The notes beneath the pieces are model-generated. The model had not been told where the DNA came from. It did not search any database and saw only the letters and a list, made by a program, of their open reading frames with translations. The translations under genes were made by a program, and so were the position numbers. This document shows positions 8,150 to 17,277 of a stretch of DNA of 46,003 bases, piece after piece (the first letter of the stretch is position 1; the number at the start of each line of letters is the position of its first letter). The stretch is from an uncultured Lachnospiraceae bacterium (GTDB taxonomy: Bacteria > Bacillota > Clostridia > Lachnospirales > Lachnospiraceae): the NCBI GenBank assembly GCA_947630595.1, contig CANRIG010000018.1, positions 1 to 46,003 of the forward strand, written 5' to 3'.

Positions 8150-9691
8150 TTAACGTCTGACGAGCAGCGACTGTCCCGTCATCTCCTGCGGCTGCTCCAT
8201 GCCCATCAGCTCGATCAGGGTCGGAACGATGTCCGCCAGCCGGCCGCCTTCGCGCAGGCCATAGGACGGGTCGCAGTTCACGAGGATAAACGGCACCTGA
8301 TTGGTGGTGTGCGCCGTGAACGGCTCGCCGGTCTCGTAGTCGATCAGCTGCTCCGCGTTGCCGTGGTCCGCGCAGATGAACATCTGGCCGTCCGCCGCCC
8401 GCAAAGCCGCGACCACCCTGCCCACACACTCGTCCACCGCCTCGATGGCCTTGATGGCAGCCGCCTCCACGCCGGTGTGGCCCACCATGTCGGGATTCGC
8501 AAAGTTGGTGATGATCACGTCGTACTTCCCGGAGGAAATGGCGCCCGTCACCTTGTCGCAGACCTCGTACGCGCTCATCTCCGGCTTCAGGTCATAGGTG
8601 GCTACCTTCGGGGAATTGACGAGGATGCGGTCCTCGCCCTCGTTCGGAGCCTCCACGCCGCCGTTGAAGAAGAACGTGACGTGCGCGTATTTCTCCGTCT
8701 CCGCGATGCGCGCCTGCTTCAGCCCGTGCGCCGCCAGGTACTCGCCGAAAGTATTGGTGATGGAAACCTTCTGGAAAGCGATCGTCTTGTTCGGAATCGT
8801 CACGTCATACTCGGTGAAGCAGACGTAAACCACCTTTTTGCGCGGCCCGCGGTCGAAGCCGCTGAACTCGTCGCAGCAGAACGTGCGGGTGATTTCGCGC
8901 GCGCGGTCCGGGCGGAAATTGAAGAAAATAATGGAATCGCCGTCCTGAACCGTCGCCGTGGGCGCGCCGTTTTTCATGACTACGGTCGGCACCACGAATT
9001 CATCCGTCACGTCTTTCGCGTAGGACTGCGCGACTGCCTCCACGCCGGAAGCGGCCTGCTCGCCCTCGCCCAGCGTCAGCGCGCGGTACGCCTTCTCCAC
9101 GCGCTCCCAGCGGTTGTCGCGGTCCATCGCATAGTAGCGGCCCATCACGGTCGCGATCTCGCCGACGCCGATCTCCTGCATCTTGTCGGTCAGCTCCTGC
9201 ACGTACTCCTTGCCGGAGGTCGGCGGCGTGTCACGGCCGTCCAGGTAGCAGTGTACGTATACCTTCGTCAGCCCGAAGCGCTTCGCCATCTCCAGCAGCG
9301 CATAGAGATGCGTGTTGTGGCTGTGCACGCCGCCGTCGGAGAGCAGCCCGTACATGTGAAGGCTGGAATTTTTGTCCTTCGCGTTCTGCATCGCGCGCTT
9401 CAGCTCTGTATTCTCAAAAAAGACGCCGTCCTCAATCTCCTTGGTGATGCGGGTCAGGTCCTGATAGACGATGCGGCCCGCGCCCATGTTCAGGTGGCCG
9501 ACCTCGGAGTTGCCCATCTGTCCGTCCGGAAGGCCCACCGCCAGCCCGCTCGCGTTGCCCCGCACAAAGGGGCAGGTCGCCATCAGTTCGTCCATCACCG
9601 GCGTTTTCGCCTGGGCGATCGCGTTTCCTTTCGTCTGGTCATTGAGGCCGTAGCCGTCCAAAATCATCAATACTGTTGGTCTTTTGCTCAT
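8150..9691 (-). CDS. gpmI: 2,3-bisphosphoglycerate-independent phosphoglycerate mutase
   Basis: GpmI interconverts 3- and 2-phosphoglycerate in glycolysis using two Mn ions and a phosphoserine intermediate. The 513-residue product is typical length. It begins SKRPTVLMILDGYGLND (metal-binding Asp) and has the catalytic Ser in MPDGQMGNSEVGHLNMGAGR. Further signatures are HLYALLEMAKRFGL, YLDGRDTPP, NFRPDRAREI, the metal site NFANPDMVGHTG and FICADHGNAEQ. The ATG follows GAGGAGAGG. It has a good promoter at 9736-9764 and a strong terminator, so it is a single-gene unit. It acts next to enolase in the pathway. Confidence 0.98.
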   Translation of the reverse strand: MSKRPTVLMILDGYGLNDQTKGNAIAQAKTPVMDELMATCPFVRGNASGLAVGLPDGQMGNSEVGHLNMGAGRIVYQDLTRITKEIEDGVFFENTELKRAMQNAKDKNSSLHMYGLLSDGGVHSHNTHLYALLEMAKRFGLTKVYVHCYLDGRDTPPTSGKEYVQELTDKMQEIGVGEIATVMGRYYAMDRDNRWERVEKAYRALTLGEGEQAASGVEAVAQSYAKDVTDEFVVPTVVMKNGAPTATVQDGDSIIFFNFRPDRAREITRTFCCDEFSGFDRGPRKKVVYVCFTEYDVTIPNKTIAFQKVSITNTFGEYLAAHGLKQARIAETEKYAHVTFFFNGGVEAPNEGEDRILVNSPKVATYDLKPEMSAYEVCDKVTGAISSGKYDVIITNFANPDMVGHTGVEAAAIKAIEAVDECVGRVVAALRAADGQMFICADHGNAEQLIDYETGEPFTAHTTNQVPFILVNCDPSYGLREGGRLADIVPTLIELMGMEQPQEMTGQSLLVRR

Positions 9692-9735
9692 GTTTCCTCT
9701 CCTCGCGTTTTATTTTCCGAAATACCATATTTTGT

Positions 9736-9764
9736 ATCTTAGCACTTCTTTTCCGGTTTTGCAA
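9736..9764 (-). promoter_or_regulatory. Promoter of gpmI
   Basis: Minus strand: -35 TTGCAA (9759-9764), 17-nt spacer, -10 TAAGAT (9736-9741), with an extended -10 TGC just before it. It lies about 45 nt upstream of the gpmI ATG. Confidence 0.75.
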
Positions 9765-9864
9765 CCGTCCTGGCCCGCAATTTACCCAGGAAGCGCCGGA
9801 AATGCAGGCCCCTGCGCCGGCACAAGCCTGCCTCAGCCGGACCGCGGACAAACCGCGTCGCCGG

Positions 9865-11214
9865 TCAGCGGTTCGTGCACACGCCGTCCGCGCCGATGAC
9901 GTACTGTCCGATCTGGCAATTGGTGCGCATGGCCCCGGTCTCAGGATCCAGATAATACCATCTGCCGCCGATCTTCTTCCAGCCGGTGACGCGCACGCCG
10001 TCCTTGCCGAGATAATAGCGCAGGCCGTCGATCTTCACCCAGTTCAGCTTCATGGCGCCGCTCTTTTTAAAATAATAAGTCTTGCCGGCAATGGTCTGCC
10101 AGCCGAAGCGCGCTTTTCCGTCCTCCGGCCCGAAATAGTAGGTCTTCTGGCCGATCTTCTGGAAGCCGGTCAGCAAAGCGCCGTCGCTGTCCAGATAATA
10201 TTTGTCGCCGTCTAAAATCAGCCAGCCTCCGCCATGGCGGACGCCGGTCTGCGGATCCAGGTAATAGCGTTTGCCGCTCACCGTGACGAATCCCTTTTTC
10301 AGGACGCCGTTCTTATTAAAATAGTAGTATTTCTTATCGATCTTCTTCCAGCCGCTGACGCGGTACCCCTTGGAGTTGACATAATACGTCTTTTTGCCGA
10401 ACGTCAGAAACGTGTTTTTCGGGATTTCGCCGTCCTCGCCGACGTACCAGTAACGGCTGCCGTCCGAGCGCCAGCCCGTCCTGCTGCGTCGCTTCGCCGC
10501 TTTGGTGCGGGGCTGAATCAGCTTCGCATAGTCCTTGTAGCTGTAGTCGAGGTCAACGTTTCCGGTAATCCCTTTCACGCGCCCGGTGGAGCTGTACTGC
10601 CACATCGAAAGCGGCTGGAAAGAGACCGTGCTGCCCCAGCGCGCCACCCACTTGTCGTAGGCCTCCAGGCGGCTTAAATCCATGCTGGAATTGAGCCAGC
10701 TCTCGCTGGCGTAGATCATCGGATAGTAGCCGGCCTCCGTGATCACCTCCAGAAAGGCGAGCGTGATGTCCGTGCGCTCCTTGGTCGTCATCGCCCGGTG
10801 GATGTCGTCCTCGATGTCAAACGCGACCGGGTAGGAAATCCGGTAGCCGTCGATCTGGTCGAGGACGAAGTCGGCCTCCTCGCGGGCCTCCTCCTCGTTG
10901 CCGGCCTCCGAGTACAGGTACACGCCGACCTCGATGTCCTGGGCCAGCGCCTGGCGAATGTTGTACTCAAACAGCGGGTCTGGAATCCCGACGCCGTCCC
11001 TCCAGCGGCCGAGGCCGAGCATGACAAATTTCACGCCGTCCTTCTTTACCTGCGCCCAGTCGACGTCGCCCTGCCAGCGGGAAACGTCGATGCCTTTGAT
11101 CGGCTCGGCCGCCCGCACGGTCCGCGCCTGAAACAAAACCAGTGCCGCAAGAATCAGTCCTGTCAGCACTGGCATCAAAATCGGATAAGCTCTCTGTCTC
11201 CGGTATCCCCTCAT
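9865..11214 (-). CDS. GH25 lysozyme with C-terminal cell-wall-binding repeats
   Basis: GH25 muramidases cleave between N-acetylmuramic acid and N-acetylglucosamine in peptidoglycan. The 449-residue product has an N-terminal signal/anchor (about residues 10-35). A GH25 catalytic domain follows (about 38-235), with GIDVSRWQGDVDW at the start and the acidic active-site motif VAFDIEDD near residue 133. The last 200 residues are about eight aromatic 20-residue repeats of the type GWKKIDKKYYYFNKNGVLKKG and TGFQKIGQKTYYF. These belong to the CW-binding/choline-binding-like family and anchor enzymes to wall polymers. Probable role: autolysin for wall remodelling. It has its own promoter (11250-11278). 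No frameshift is apparent. Confidence 0.93.
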   Translation of the reverse strand: MRGYRRQRAYPILMPVLTGLILAALVLFQARTVRAAEPIKGIDVSRWQGDVDWAQVKKDGVKFVMLGLGRWRDGVGIPDPLFEYNIRQALAQDIEVGVYLYSEAGNEEEAREEADFVLDQIDGYRISYPVAFDIEDDIHRAMTTKERTDITLAFLEVITEAGYYPMIYASESWLNSSMDLSRLEAYDKWVARWGSTVSFQPLSMWQYSSTGRVKGITGNVDLDYSYKDYAKLIQPRTKAAKRRSRTGWRSDGSRYWYVGEDGEIPKNTFLTFGKKTYYVNSKGYRVSGWKKIDKKYYYFNKNGVLKKGFVTVSGKRYYLDPQTGVRHGGGWLILDGDKYYLDSDGALLTGFQKIGQKTYYFGPEDGKARFGWQTIAGKTYYFKKSGAMKLNWVKIDGLRYYLGKDGVRVTGWKKIGGRWYYLDPETGAMRTNCQIGQYVIGADGVCTNR

Positions 11215-11236
11215 ATTCTTCTGTCCTCCGTCTGTT

Positions 11237-11278
11237 CATGCCTTTTTCTATTTTATTCTATAAAAGGCATTTCGACAA
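11237..11278 (-). promoter_or_regulatory. Promoter of the GH25 gene embedded in an inverted repeat
   Basis: Minus strand: -35 TTGTCG (11273-11278), 17-nt spacer, -10 TAAAAT (11250-11255). A 9-bp inverted repeat, ATGCCTTTT/AAAAGGCAT with a 15-nt gap, covers the spacer and -10. It could be an operator, or the terminator of the upstream amidohydrolase gene. Confidence 0.6.
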
Positions 11279-11294
11279 GCGTTTTTTTGCCTGC

Positions 11295-12737
11295 TCAGTC
11301 CGGAACGCAGGGTACGGCCTCCGGCGGAATCGGGCAGACATAGCCCTGCGCCGTCCGCTCTTCAAACTCCGCGCGGGCCTTTCGCAGCAGCTCCGGCTGC
11401 GCAAACAGATCGATAGCCGCGGCCGCCAGCACCTTTCCGGCGTGGATGGCCGCCTTGCGGCCGATGCCGGTGCCGGCGCAGGAAACGTTCTGCCAGCTGT
11501 GCCCCGGACAGCCGTTGGGCCAGGAGGCCACGTGAATCTGCGCGGTCGGCGTCAGCCAGCTCACATCGCCCACGTCCGTGGACCCGGCCTGGAAGGCCTC
11601 CCCCTGATAGAGCGGGGCCAGAAACGCGTTCATCGCATGGCCCGTCTGCTTCTGCAGCGCCGCGACCTGCGCATGCGCGGCCGGGTCGTGCTCCGCGGCC
11701 ACGCCCGGCACGGCGTCGCTGCCCGGATAGGTGCGGGCCAGCGCGTCCGCATACGCCTGCTCTTCCTCCGTATACTGCGGCACGCCCAGCTGCGCGAAAT
11801 TGTCGTAGAGCACCTTTTCCAGAGCAAAGTTGCTGACGGTGTCCGCCAGCCCGTCAATAAACTTGCGCTCAAACGCAGTCTCCGTCATCAGCGCCGCGCC
11901 CTCGGCGATCTTGTCAACCCGTTTCTGGAGCTCCACCGCCTCCGCCACGCGATTGGAGCGCACCATGTAGAGCACGCTCGCGCGCGGCTGCACCACGTTG
12001 GGGCTGCAGCCTCCGGCGTCGGTAATCGCGTAGTGAATCCGCGCCCGGCTGCTCATGTGCTCGCGCAGAAACTGCACGCCGATGTTCATCAGCTCCACCG
12101 CGTCCAGCGCGCTGCGCCCCAGCTCCGGCGCGGCCGCCGCGTGGGACGCCGTGCCGGTGAATTTATACTGCACCTGAATGCAGGAATTGGAGGAACCGGT
12201 TGCCACCTCGTTCACGTCCTCCGGGTGCCAGGTCAGCGCCGCGTCCAGCTGCCGCCAGAGGCCGTCGCGCGCCATAAAAGCCTTGGCCGCGCCGCCCTCC
12301 TCGCCGGGACAGCCGTAGAGCACCACCGTGCCCGCCGCGCCCGTCTCCTGCAGATACGCTTTGATGCCGAGCGCCGCCGCCAGCGCGCCGGCCCCCAGCA
12401 GGTTGTGCCCGCAGCCGTGGCCGCAGCCGCCCGGAACCAGTTCCTCCCGCTCCAGGCCGCCCGCCCGCTGGGAGAGGCCGGAAAGCGCGTCGTACTCCGC
12501 CAGGATGCCGATCACGGGCCGCCCGCTGCCAAAGCCGGCGGAAAACGCCGTGGCAATCCCGCAGACGCCTTCCTCCACGGCGAAGCCCTCCTCCCGCAGC
12601 ACCTGCACGTACAGGGCCGCCGACTTCACCTCCTGCAAGGACAGCTCCGCATAATCCCAGATGCGGTCCGCCACCTCCATGATTTTTTCCGAATTTTCTT
12701 CAATCGCCGCCAGCGCGGCCTGCTTTTCCCGCGTCAT
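11295..12737 (-). CDS. M20 family amidohydrolase, AbgB-like
   Basis: This is a zinc-dependent M20 peptidase/amidohydrolase resembling AbgB, the p-aminobenzoyl-glutamate hydrolase subunit; related enzymes cleave N-acyl amino acids. The 480-residue length fits. Metal and catalytic motifs are visible: the GHGCGHNLLG ligand block, the YGCPGEEGGAAK Glu pair, TWHPEDVNE and the C-terminal PGHSWQ. A dimerisation (lid) region follows GTASHAAAAPELGRSALDA. The ATG follows GAGGGAG. It is the last gene of the ABC importer operon, 53 nt after the ATPase. So it likely hydrolyses the imported compound in the cytoplasm (inference). Neither the substrate nor an AbgA partner is seen here. Confidence 0.88.
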   Translation of the reverse strand: MTREKQAALAAIEENSEKIMEVADRIWDYAELSLQEVKSAALYVQVLREEGFAVEEGVCGIATAFSAGFGSGRPVIGILAEYDALSGLSQRAGGLEREELVPGGCGHGCGHNLLGAGALAAALGIKAYLQETGAAGTVVLYGCPGEEGGAAKAFMARDGLWRQLDAALTWHPEDVNEVATGSSNSCIQVQYKFTGTASHAAAAPELGRSALDAVELMNIGVQFLREHMSSRARIHYAITDAGGCSPNVVQPRASVLYMVRSNRVAEAVELQKRVDKIAEGAALMTETAFERKFIDGLADTVSNFALEKVLYDNFAQLGVPQYTEEEQAYADALARTYPGSDAVPGVAAEHDPAAHAQVAALQKQTGHAMNAFLAPLYQGEAFQAGSTDVGDVSWLTPTAQIHVASWPNGCPGHSWQNVSCAGTGIGRKAAIHAGKVLAAAAIDLFAQPELLRKARAEFEERTAQGYVCPIPPEAVPCVPD

Positions 12738-12790
12738 ACCATTCTCCCTCGGTCCCCGCCCAAACGATTCGGCCGGTTCCCGTCTTTTTT

Positions 12791-13567
12791 CTATAAAACT
12801 TTCGCCAGAAAATCCCGCAGCCTCGGGTGCTGCGGATGGTCGAACACATCCTCCGGCGTGCCCTGCTCCAGCAGTCTGCCGTCCGACATGAACAGCACGC
12901 GGTTGCCGACCTCGCGCGCAAAGCCCATCTCATGCGTCACGCAGACCATCGTCATACCCTCGCGGGCCAGCTCCCGCATCACGTCCAGCACCTCGCCCAC
13001 CATCTCCGGGTCCAGCGCCGACGTCGGCTCGTCAAACAGCATGACCTCGGGCTCCATCGCCAGCGCGCGCACGATCGCGACGCGCTGCTTCTGGCCGCCG
13101 GAAAGCTGAATCGGATACGCCTCCGCGCGGTCCTTGAGGCCCACGCGGTCCAGAAGCGCCAGCGCCTTGGCCTCGGCCTCCTCCTGCTTTAAGCCCTTTA
13201 CTTTGATCGGGGCCAGCGTCATATTGCCCAGAATCGTCATGTGCGGAAACAGGTTGAAATGCTGGAACACCATGCCCATCTTCTGCCGCAGCGCGTCGAC
13301 GTCGAGGGTCACGGTCTTGCCGCTCGCGTCCTTGTATTTCTTTCTGGTGATGTCGACGCCCTCAAACACGATTGAGCCGCCGGTCGGCTCCTCGAGCAGG
13401 TTGAGGCTGCGCAGGAACGTGGATTTCCCGGAGCCGGACGGCCCGATGACCGCCATCACATCGCCGCGGCGGATGTCCGCGGTGACGCCGTCCAGGGCCT
13501 TGATCGCCCCCATATTGTAATACTTCTTCAAATCCGTCACCTGAATCAGGTTATCTCCTGTCGCCAC
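12791..13567 (-). CDS. Polar amino-acid ABC transporter ATP-binding protein (GlnQ type)
   Basis: ATPase of an amino-acid importer, 258 residues. It has Walker [10 protein letters not shown] (about residues 42-50), Q-loop [12 protein letters not shown], the ABC signature [15 protein letters not shown], Walker [15 protein letters not shown] and the H-loop VTHEMGFA. The [11 protein letters not shown] and TSALDPE motifs are typical of the GlnQ/HisP group. A short insertion, [15 protein letters not shown], before the Q-loop is mildly unusual. Its start lies within the end of the permease gene (17-nt overlap), so translation is coupled. It works with the permease (13551-14336) and binding protein (14448-15323). 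Confidence 0.95.
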   Translation of the reverse strand: MATGDNLIQVTDLKKYYNMGAIKALDGVTADIRRGDVMAVIGPSGSGKSTFLRSLNLLEEPTGGSIVFEGVDITRKKYKDASGKTVTLDVDALRQKMGMVFQHFNLFPHMTILGNMTLAPIKVKGLKQEEAEAKALALLDRVGLKDRAEAYPIQLSGGQKQRVAIVRALAMEPEVMLFDEPTSALDPEMVGEVLDVMRELAREGMTMVCVTHEMGFAREVGNRVLFMSDGRLLEQGTPEDVFDHPQHPRLRDFLAKVL

Positions 13568-14336
13568 GGCTCATCCTCCTCTCAAAATACGCAATCAGCT
13601 TGGACGTCGGGAAGCACAGGCAGAAATAAATCGCCGTCGCCACCAGCAGCGGCTCGATGATGATAAACGTCGCTCCCTTGACCGCGTTCACCGCCGACAT
13701 GATATCCTGCACGCCGATGGTGTAGGTGATCGCCGACTCCTTGATGATGATGACAAACTCGTTGGCAATCGCGGGGAGAATGTTTTTCACGGCCTGCGGA
13801 AGAATGATGTAGCGCATGTTCTGCGCCTGGGAAAGCCCCAGGGAGCGCGCCGCCTCGGTCTGGCCGCCGTCGATCGACTGGATGCCGGCGCGGATAATCT
13901 CGCACAGGTAAGCGCCGGAGTTGAGGCCCAGCGCCACCACGCCCGGGAAAAAGCGGTCGAAGCGGATAAACCCGAACATCAGAAACGACGGCAGCTTAAT
14001 CAGGCTGAACACGCCGTAGTAAATGATGAAAATCTGCACGATCACCGGCGTGGAGCGCAGAATCTCCACATACGCGGTGGCGAGGAAATCCAGCGGGTTG
14101 AAGCGGCCGACCAGCGCCAGAAAGCCCTGCTGCTTCTGATGGCCGTCCTGGTCCAGGGCCAGAAAGCGCAGCGGGCGGAAATTCGACAGGCGCATCAGCG
14201 CCAGCACCAGCGCGATGCAGAAGCCGATGAGCACCGTGAACACGGACAGCAGAACCGTCACCAGGATGCCCTGCCAGAACAGCTGCGAATACGGCAGCAG
14301 TTTGGGAAAATTGCTCAGCTTGATAAACGAATCCAT
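13551..14336 (-). CDS. Polar amino-acid ABC transporter permease (HisM/GlnP type)
   Basis: Membrane permease of the importer. The ATG at 14336 follows AAGGAG; an in-frame start 11 codons upstream lacks a binding site. The 261-residue product has about five membrane helices, beginning [21 protein letters not shown]. It carries the conserved EAA loop facing the ATPase ([35 protein letters not shown]). Preceding it is [20 protein letters not shown], typical for this family. A cytoplasmic insertion [20 protein letters not shown] between helices 1 and 2 is common in clostridial members. It overlaps the ATPase gene by 17 nt. Confidence 0.95.
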   Translation of the reverse strand: MDSFIKLSNFPKLLPYSQLFWQGILVTVLLSVFTVLIGFCIALVLALMRLSNFRPLRFLALDQDGHQKQQGFLALVGRFNPLDFLATAYVEILRSTPVIVQIFIIYYGVFSLIKLPSFLMFGFIRFDRFFPGVVALGLNSGAYLCEIIRAGIQSIDGGQTEAARSLGLSQAQNMRYIILPQAVKNILPAIANEFVIIIKESAITYTIGVQDIMSAVNAVKGATFIIIEPLLVATAIYFCLCFPTSKLIAYFERRMSRGDRR

Positions 14337-14447
14337 GGGAAACTCCTTTCGCTCGGAAAAAAGATACATAACAGGACAGGAGCCGCCGCCATTGCCCTTT
14401 GCAATGCGGCAGCTCCCTGCATCTTTGCAAATCTGATCTTCTGAGAT

Positions 14448-15323
14448 TTATTCGGTAACGGCCTCAGTCTCCTGCTCCGGCACCTCGCCTGCCTCGTCGA
14501 GCACGCCCTCGTACTTCTCGCCGGTCGCCAGCTCGTTCGCCTCCGCGACGAACTGATCCATGGAACCGTCCTCCACTGCCAGAGCGATCGCCTCGTTGAC
14601 CGCCATCAGCAGCTCTGCGTTGTCCTTGCATACGCCGACTGCGGAGCCTGCCACATCGTACGGCACATCCAGCACGATCTCCAGGTCCGGATAGTTCTTC
14701 TGGTAGCTCTCCGCCACAGCGGTCTCGATGTAAGCCGCATCCAGCTTGTCCGCCAGCAGCTCGGCGATGATGTCCGTCACCTTCGGGAGCGGGACGATGT
14801 CCGCCTCCGGGCTGTTCTCATTCGCCAGGTCCATCTGGATGGAACCGATCTGCGCGCCCACGGAAACGTCCGGGGTGTTGATCGCGTCGAACGAATTGTA
14901 GGTGTCGGCCTTGTCCTTGACCGTCACCAGAGACTGTCCGCCCAGATAATAGATGTCGGAGAAGTCCATCGCGTCCATACGCGCCGGATCCGGGGAAAGT
15001 CCCGCCAGGCCAAGGTCCACCGACTTCGTCGTCAGCTCGCTGAGCACGCCGTCAAAGTCCACCGTGATCACCTCAAGCTCCAGTCCCATATAATCTGCAA
15101 TGTATTGCGCCAGCGCCATGTCAAAGCCGGCCAGCGTCGGATTGCCGTCCTCGTCGATCGCATAGAACTCATACGGAGCAAAGTCCGGGCTCGTCGCCAC
15201 CGTCAGCTTGCCGGGCGTTACCGTCTGCACCTCGGCCGCCGCGCCCTCGGTCTCGTCCGCCATCGCGGTCATCGGCAATACCATGCACGCCGCCATCAAC
15301 AGCGCCAGTAATTTCTTTTTCAT
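14448..15323 (-). CDS. Amino-acid ABC transporter substrate-binding protein
   Basis: Extracellular solute-binding protein, family 3. The ATG at 15323 follows AAGGAGGG. The 291-residue product begins with a signal peptide KKKLLALLMAACMVLPMTAMA. There is no convincing lipobox, because the Cys lies inside the hydrophobic core. The mature part has the family pattern TPGKLTVATSPDFAPYEF, then NPTLAGFDMALAQYIADYMGLELEVI and LGLAGLSPDPARMDAMDFSDIYY. The C-terminus is acidic. It is first in the operon and delivers ligand to the permease and ATPase. If the protein is not lipidated, retention would be unusual for a Gram-positive. Ligand is unknown; the AbgB-like partner hints at an acylated amino acid or dipeptide. 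Confidence 0.94.
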   Translation of the reverse strand: MKKKLLALLMAACMVLPMTAMADETEGAAAEVQTVTPGKLTVATSPDFAPYEFYAIDEDGNPTLAGFDMALAQYIADYMGLELEVITVDFDGVLSELTTKSVDLGLAGLSPDPARMDAMDFSDIYYLGGQSLVTVKDKADTYNSFDAINTPDVSVGAQIGSIQMDLANENSPEADIVPLPKVTDIIAELLADKLDAAYIETAVAESYQKNYPDLEIVLDVPYDVAGSAVGVCKDNAELLMAVNEAIALAVEDGSMDQFVAEANELATGEKYEGVLDEAGEVPEQETEAVTE

Positions 15324-15399
15324 AAATAATACCCTCCTTTTTCTCTGGATCATTATGCAGGCTTATGTATAATTATAAATATGCTTCCTGCTGTTATCC

Positions 15400-15427
15400 A
15401 TTATAGCGGATTTTGGGAATTATGCAA
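15400..15427 (-). promoter_or_regulatory. Promoter of the amino-acid importer operon
   Basis: Minus strand: -35 TTGCAT (15422-15427), 16-nt spacer, consensus -10 TATAAT (15400-15405). The 75-nt leader to the ATG is AT-rich and contains a short dyad, TATAATTATA (15368-15377), that could be an operator. Confidence 0.75.
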
Positions 15428-15485
15428 GCAGAAATTGCGCGCCGTGTACGCACAGTTCCGCCGCAAAGCTGTTTTTTAACGGAAT

Positions 15486-16202
15486 CTACGTCACCTGCTG
15501 CCTGCGCAGGATCAGGCAGGTGACGGCTGCCAGCGAAATGACGAGCGCCGCCAGCACCACCGCCCATGCCTTCGCAGGAAACCAGGCCAGCGCCTGAAGC
15601 AGCGCCCTGCCGATTCTGCCGAAAACCGAATGCGGCTGTTCCTTAGCCGCCGTCAGAATTTTCGGCCCCACAATCCAGCACACCATCCACGTCACCCAGA
15701 TCGGAATCTGCATCCTTTTTCCGAACCGCAGCCGCAAAGCGCCCAGAAATACCGCGCACAGAAGCACTAAAAGATACAGCGGCACGCTCCAGCGCAGCGC
15801 CGGCCCAAATCCCGGCAGCGCATCGAAACATCCGGGGTAGAAAAACCGGTTCAGCGCCCGCTCCGCCGCATACAGCAGGCCCAGAAACCCTCCGGCCGCA
15901 GCGCTGCCCGCGGCGCAGACCGCATAGTAGGAAATCAAAAACTGTTTTCTCGTAAGGCCCAGGGTAATTTCCAGATTAAAATATGAAACGGTCTGATTCA
16001 TCGTCACGCAAAACAGCAGAATGCCTCCCGCAATGACGGCCGCTATCGTCCCGGCCTCCGCGGCCGCGTCCAGATTTTTCACGGCCGCGTGTACGATGCC
16101 GTGCCCCAGGATGCCGACCGCCCAGGCGCCGGCCATGAAAGCCAGCTGCGCGCACCAGTCCCGGTACTGAACTGCAAACTGCTTTCGCATAATACTCCGC
16201 AT
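15486..16202 (-). CDS. Integral membrane protein, probable ABC exporter permease
   Basis: The ATG at 16202 follows GAAGGAGGGAGAG. The 238-residue product has about six hydrophobic helices, and the segment NLEITLGLTRKQFLISYY after the second is typical of ABC-2-like permeases of the YtrC/YtrD sort. No enzyme motif is present. It is the third gene of the GntR-ATPase-permease unit, 13 nt after the ATPase stop, so it is probably the membrane partner of the ATPase at 16216-17277. Family members export peptides or antibiotics or respond to wall stress; the cargo here is unknown. Confidence 0.75.
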   Translation of the reverse strand: MRSIMRKQFAVQYRDWCAQLAFMAGAWAVGILGHGIVHAAVKNLDAAAEAGTIAAVIAGGILLFCVTMNQTVSYFNLEITLGLTRKQFLISYYAVCAAGSAAAGGFLGLLYAAERALNRFFYPGCFDALPGFGPALRWSVPLYLLVLLCAVFLGALRLRFGKRMQIPIWVTWMVCWIVGPKILTAAKEQPHSVFGRIGRALLQALAWFPAKAWAVVLAALVISLAAVTCLILRRQQVT

Positions 16203-16215
16203 TGCTCTCCCTCCT

Positions 16216-17277
16216 TCAGAACCGCACTTCCGCATTCCGCACCGTCGTCCAGGCCAGAATCCCAGAGGCCAGATACAGGACTCCGGCCCCGGCCGCCGCC
16301 AGAATCTGCAGTCCCGTCATACTCACAGACAGCCGTCCGTCCAGACACGGCAGATAGACAAACCAGCATAAGGCAAAACCGGCGAGCATCGCGACGGCTG
16401 CCGTGCCCAGCACCACAATCCATTGAATCCGTCCCTGCCAGCGCACCAGAAGCGCGCTGTCCAGAAGGCCGAAGGACGCGGCCAGAAGCAGGATGCCCGC
16501 GGACAGCAGCACGGTCACGCCGAGGCTGCGGCCGACCCGCTCCTCGTGGAACACCCGAAGGCCCGCCGTCGCCCGCGCGACCTCATCCTCCCGCCCGCTC
16601 ACATGAAAGCAGCGTTCCAGCAGCGCCTGGGTATTTTCTTTCAGCAGGATTCTGCCCTGATCGAGTATGATGACCTCCTCGAAGAGGTTCTCGGACTCTT
16701 CGATGATATGGGTGGAAATCACGAACGTGCGCCCGCTCCTCGCAAATTCATCCAGAATCAGCGTGTAAAAACGCTCCCGCGCCACCACGTCCAGTCCGGC
16801 CACCGGTTCGTCCAGAATCGTAAACTCCGCCCCGGACGCCAGCGCCGTCACGATCGATACCATGGAAACCATGCCTCTGGACAGTCTGGCAAAGGGCTTT
16901 TTCAGCTCGAGGCCAAACTCCCTGATCAGGCGCGCGGCCATCCCGGCGTCCCAGCGCGGGCAGTAAGCGGCCGCGATCCGCAGGTATTCCCGCACCGTGA
17001 GCCCGGAAACGCTGCCGGACATCTGCCCGAGATCGCGGGCAAAGCACAGATGCTCCAGCGCCCGCGGATTCTCCCAGACCGGTTCGCCGTCGAACGTCAC
17101 GCTCCCGGCCGTCGCCGGATTCTGCGCCGTGAGCACCGAGAGCAGCGTCGTCTTGCCGGCGCCGTTTCTGCCGAGCAGGCCGTATATCTTTCCAGATTCC
17201 AGCTCCAGGTCGATTCCCTGCAGCACCTGCTTTCCGCCGTACGTCTTTCCAATTCCCCTTGCCGTCAGTCTGCTCAT
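16216..17277 (-). CDS. ABC transporter ATP-binding protein with fused C-terminal membrane domain
   Basis: The first about 230 residues are an ABC ATPase: Walker A GLLGRNGAGKTTL, an atypical signature LSRGMVSMVSIVTAL, Walker B FTILDEPVAGLD and H-loop STHIIEE. The following VSGREDEVARATAGLRVFHEERVG is the tail usual in YtrB-type ATPases. Instead of ending there, the 353-residue protein continues with three to four hydrophobic helices (about residues 250-345). This fuses part of a permease to the ATPase. The frame stays open with no frameshift. Its ATG overlaps the GntR stop (ATGA). Together with the next gene it likely forms a GntR-controlled exporter. Confidence 0.85.
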   Translation of the reverse strand: MSRLTARGIGKTYGGKQVLQGIDLELESGKIYGLLGRNGAGKTTLLSVLTAQNPATAGSVTFDGEPVWENPRALEHLCFARDLGQMSGSVSGLTVREYLRIAAAYCPRWDAGMAARLIREFGLELKKPFARLSRGMVSMVSIVTALASGAEFTILDEPVAGLDVVARERFYTLILDEFARSGRTFVISTHIIEESENLFEEVIILDQGRILLKENTQALLERCFHVSGREDEVARATAGLRVFHEERVGRSLGVTVLLSAGILLLAASFGLLDSALLVRWQGRIQWIVVLGTAAVAMLAGFALCWFVYLPCLDGRLSVSMTGLQILAAAGAGVLYLASGILAWTTVRNAEVRF

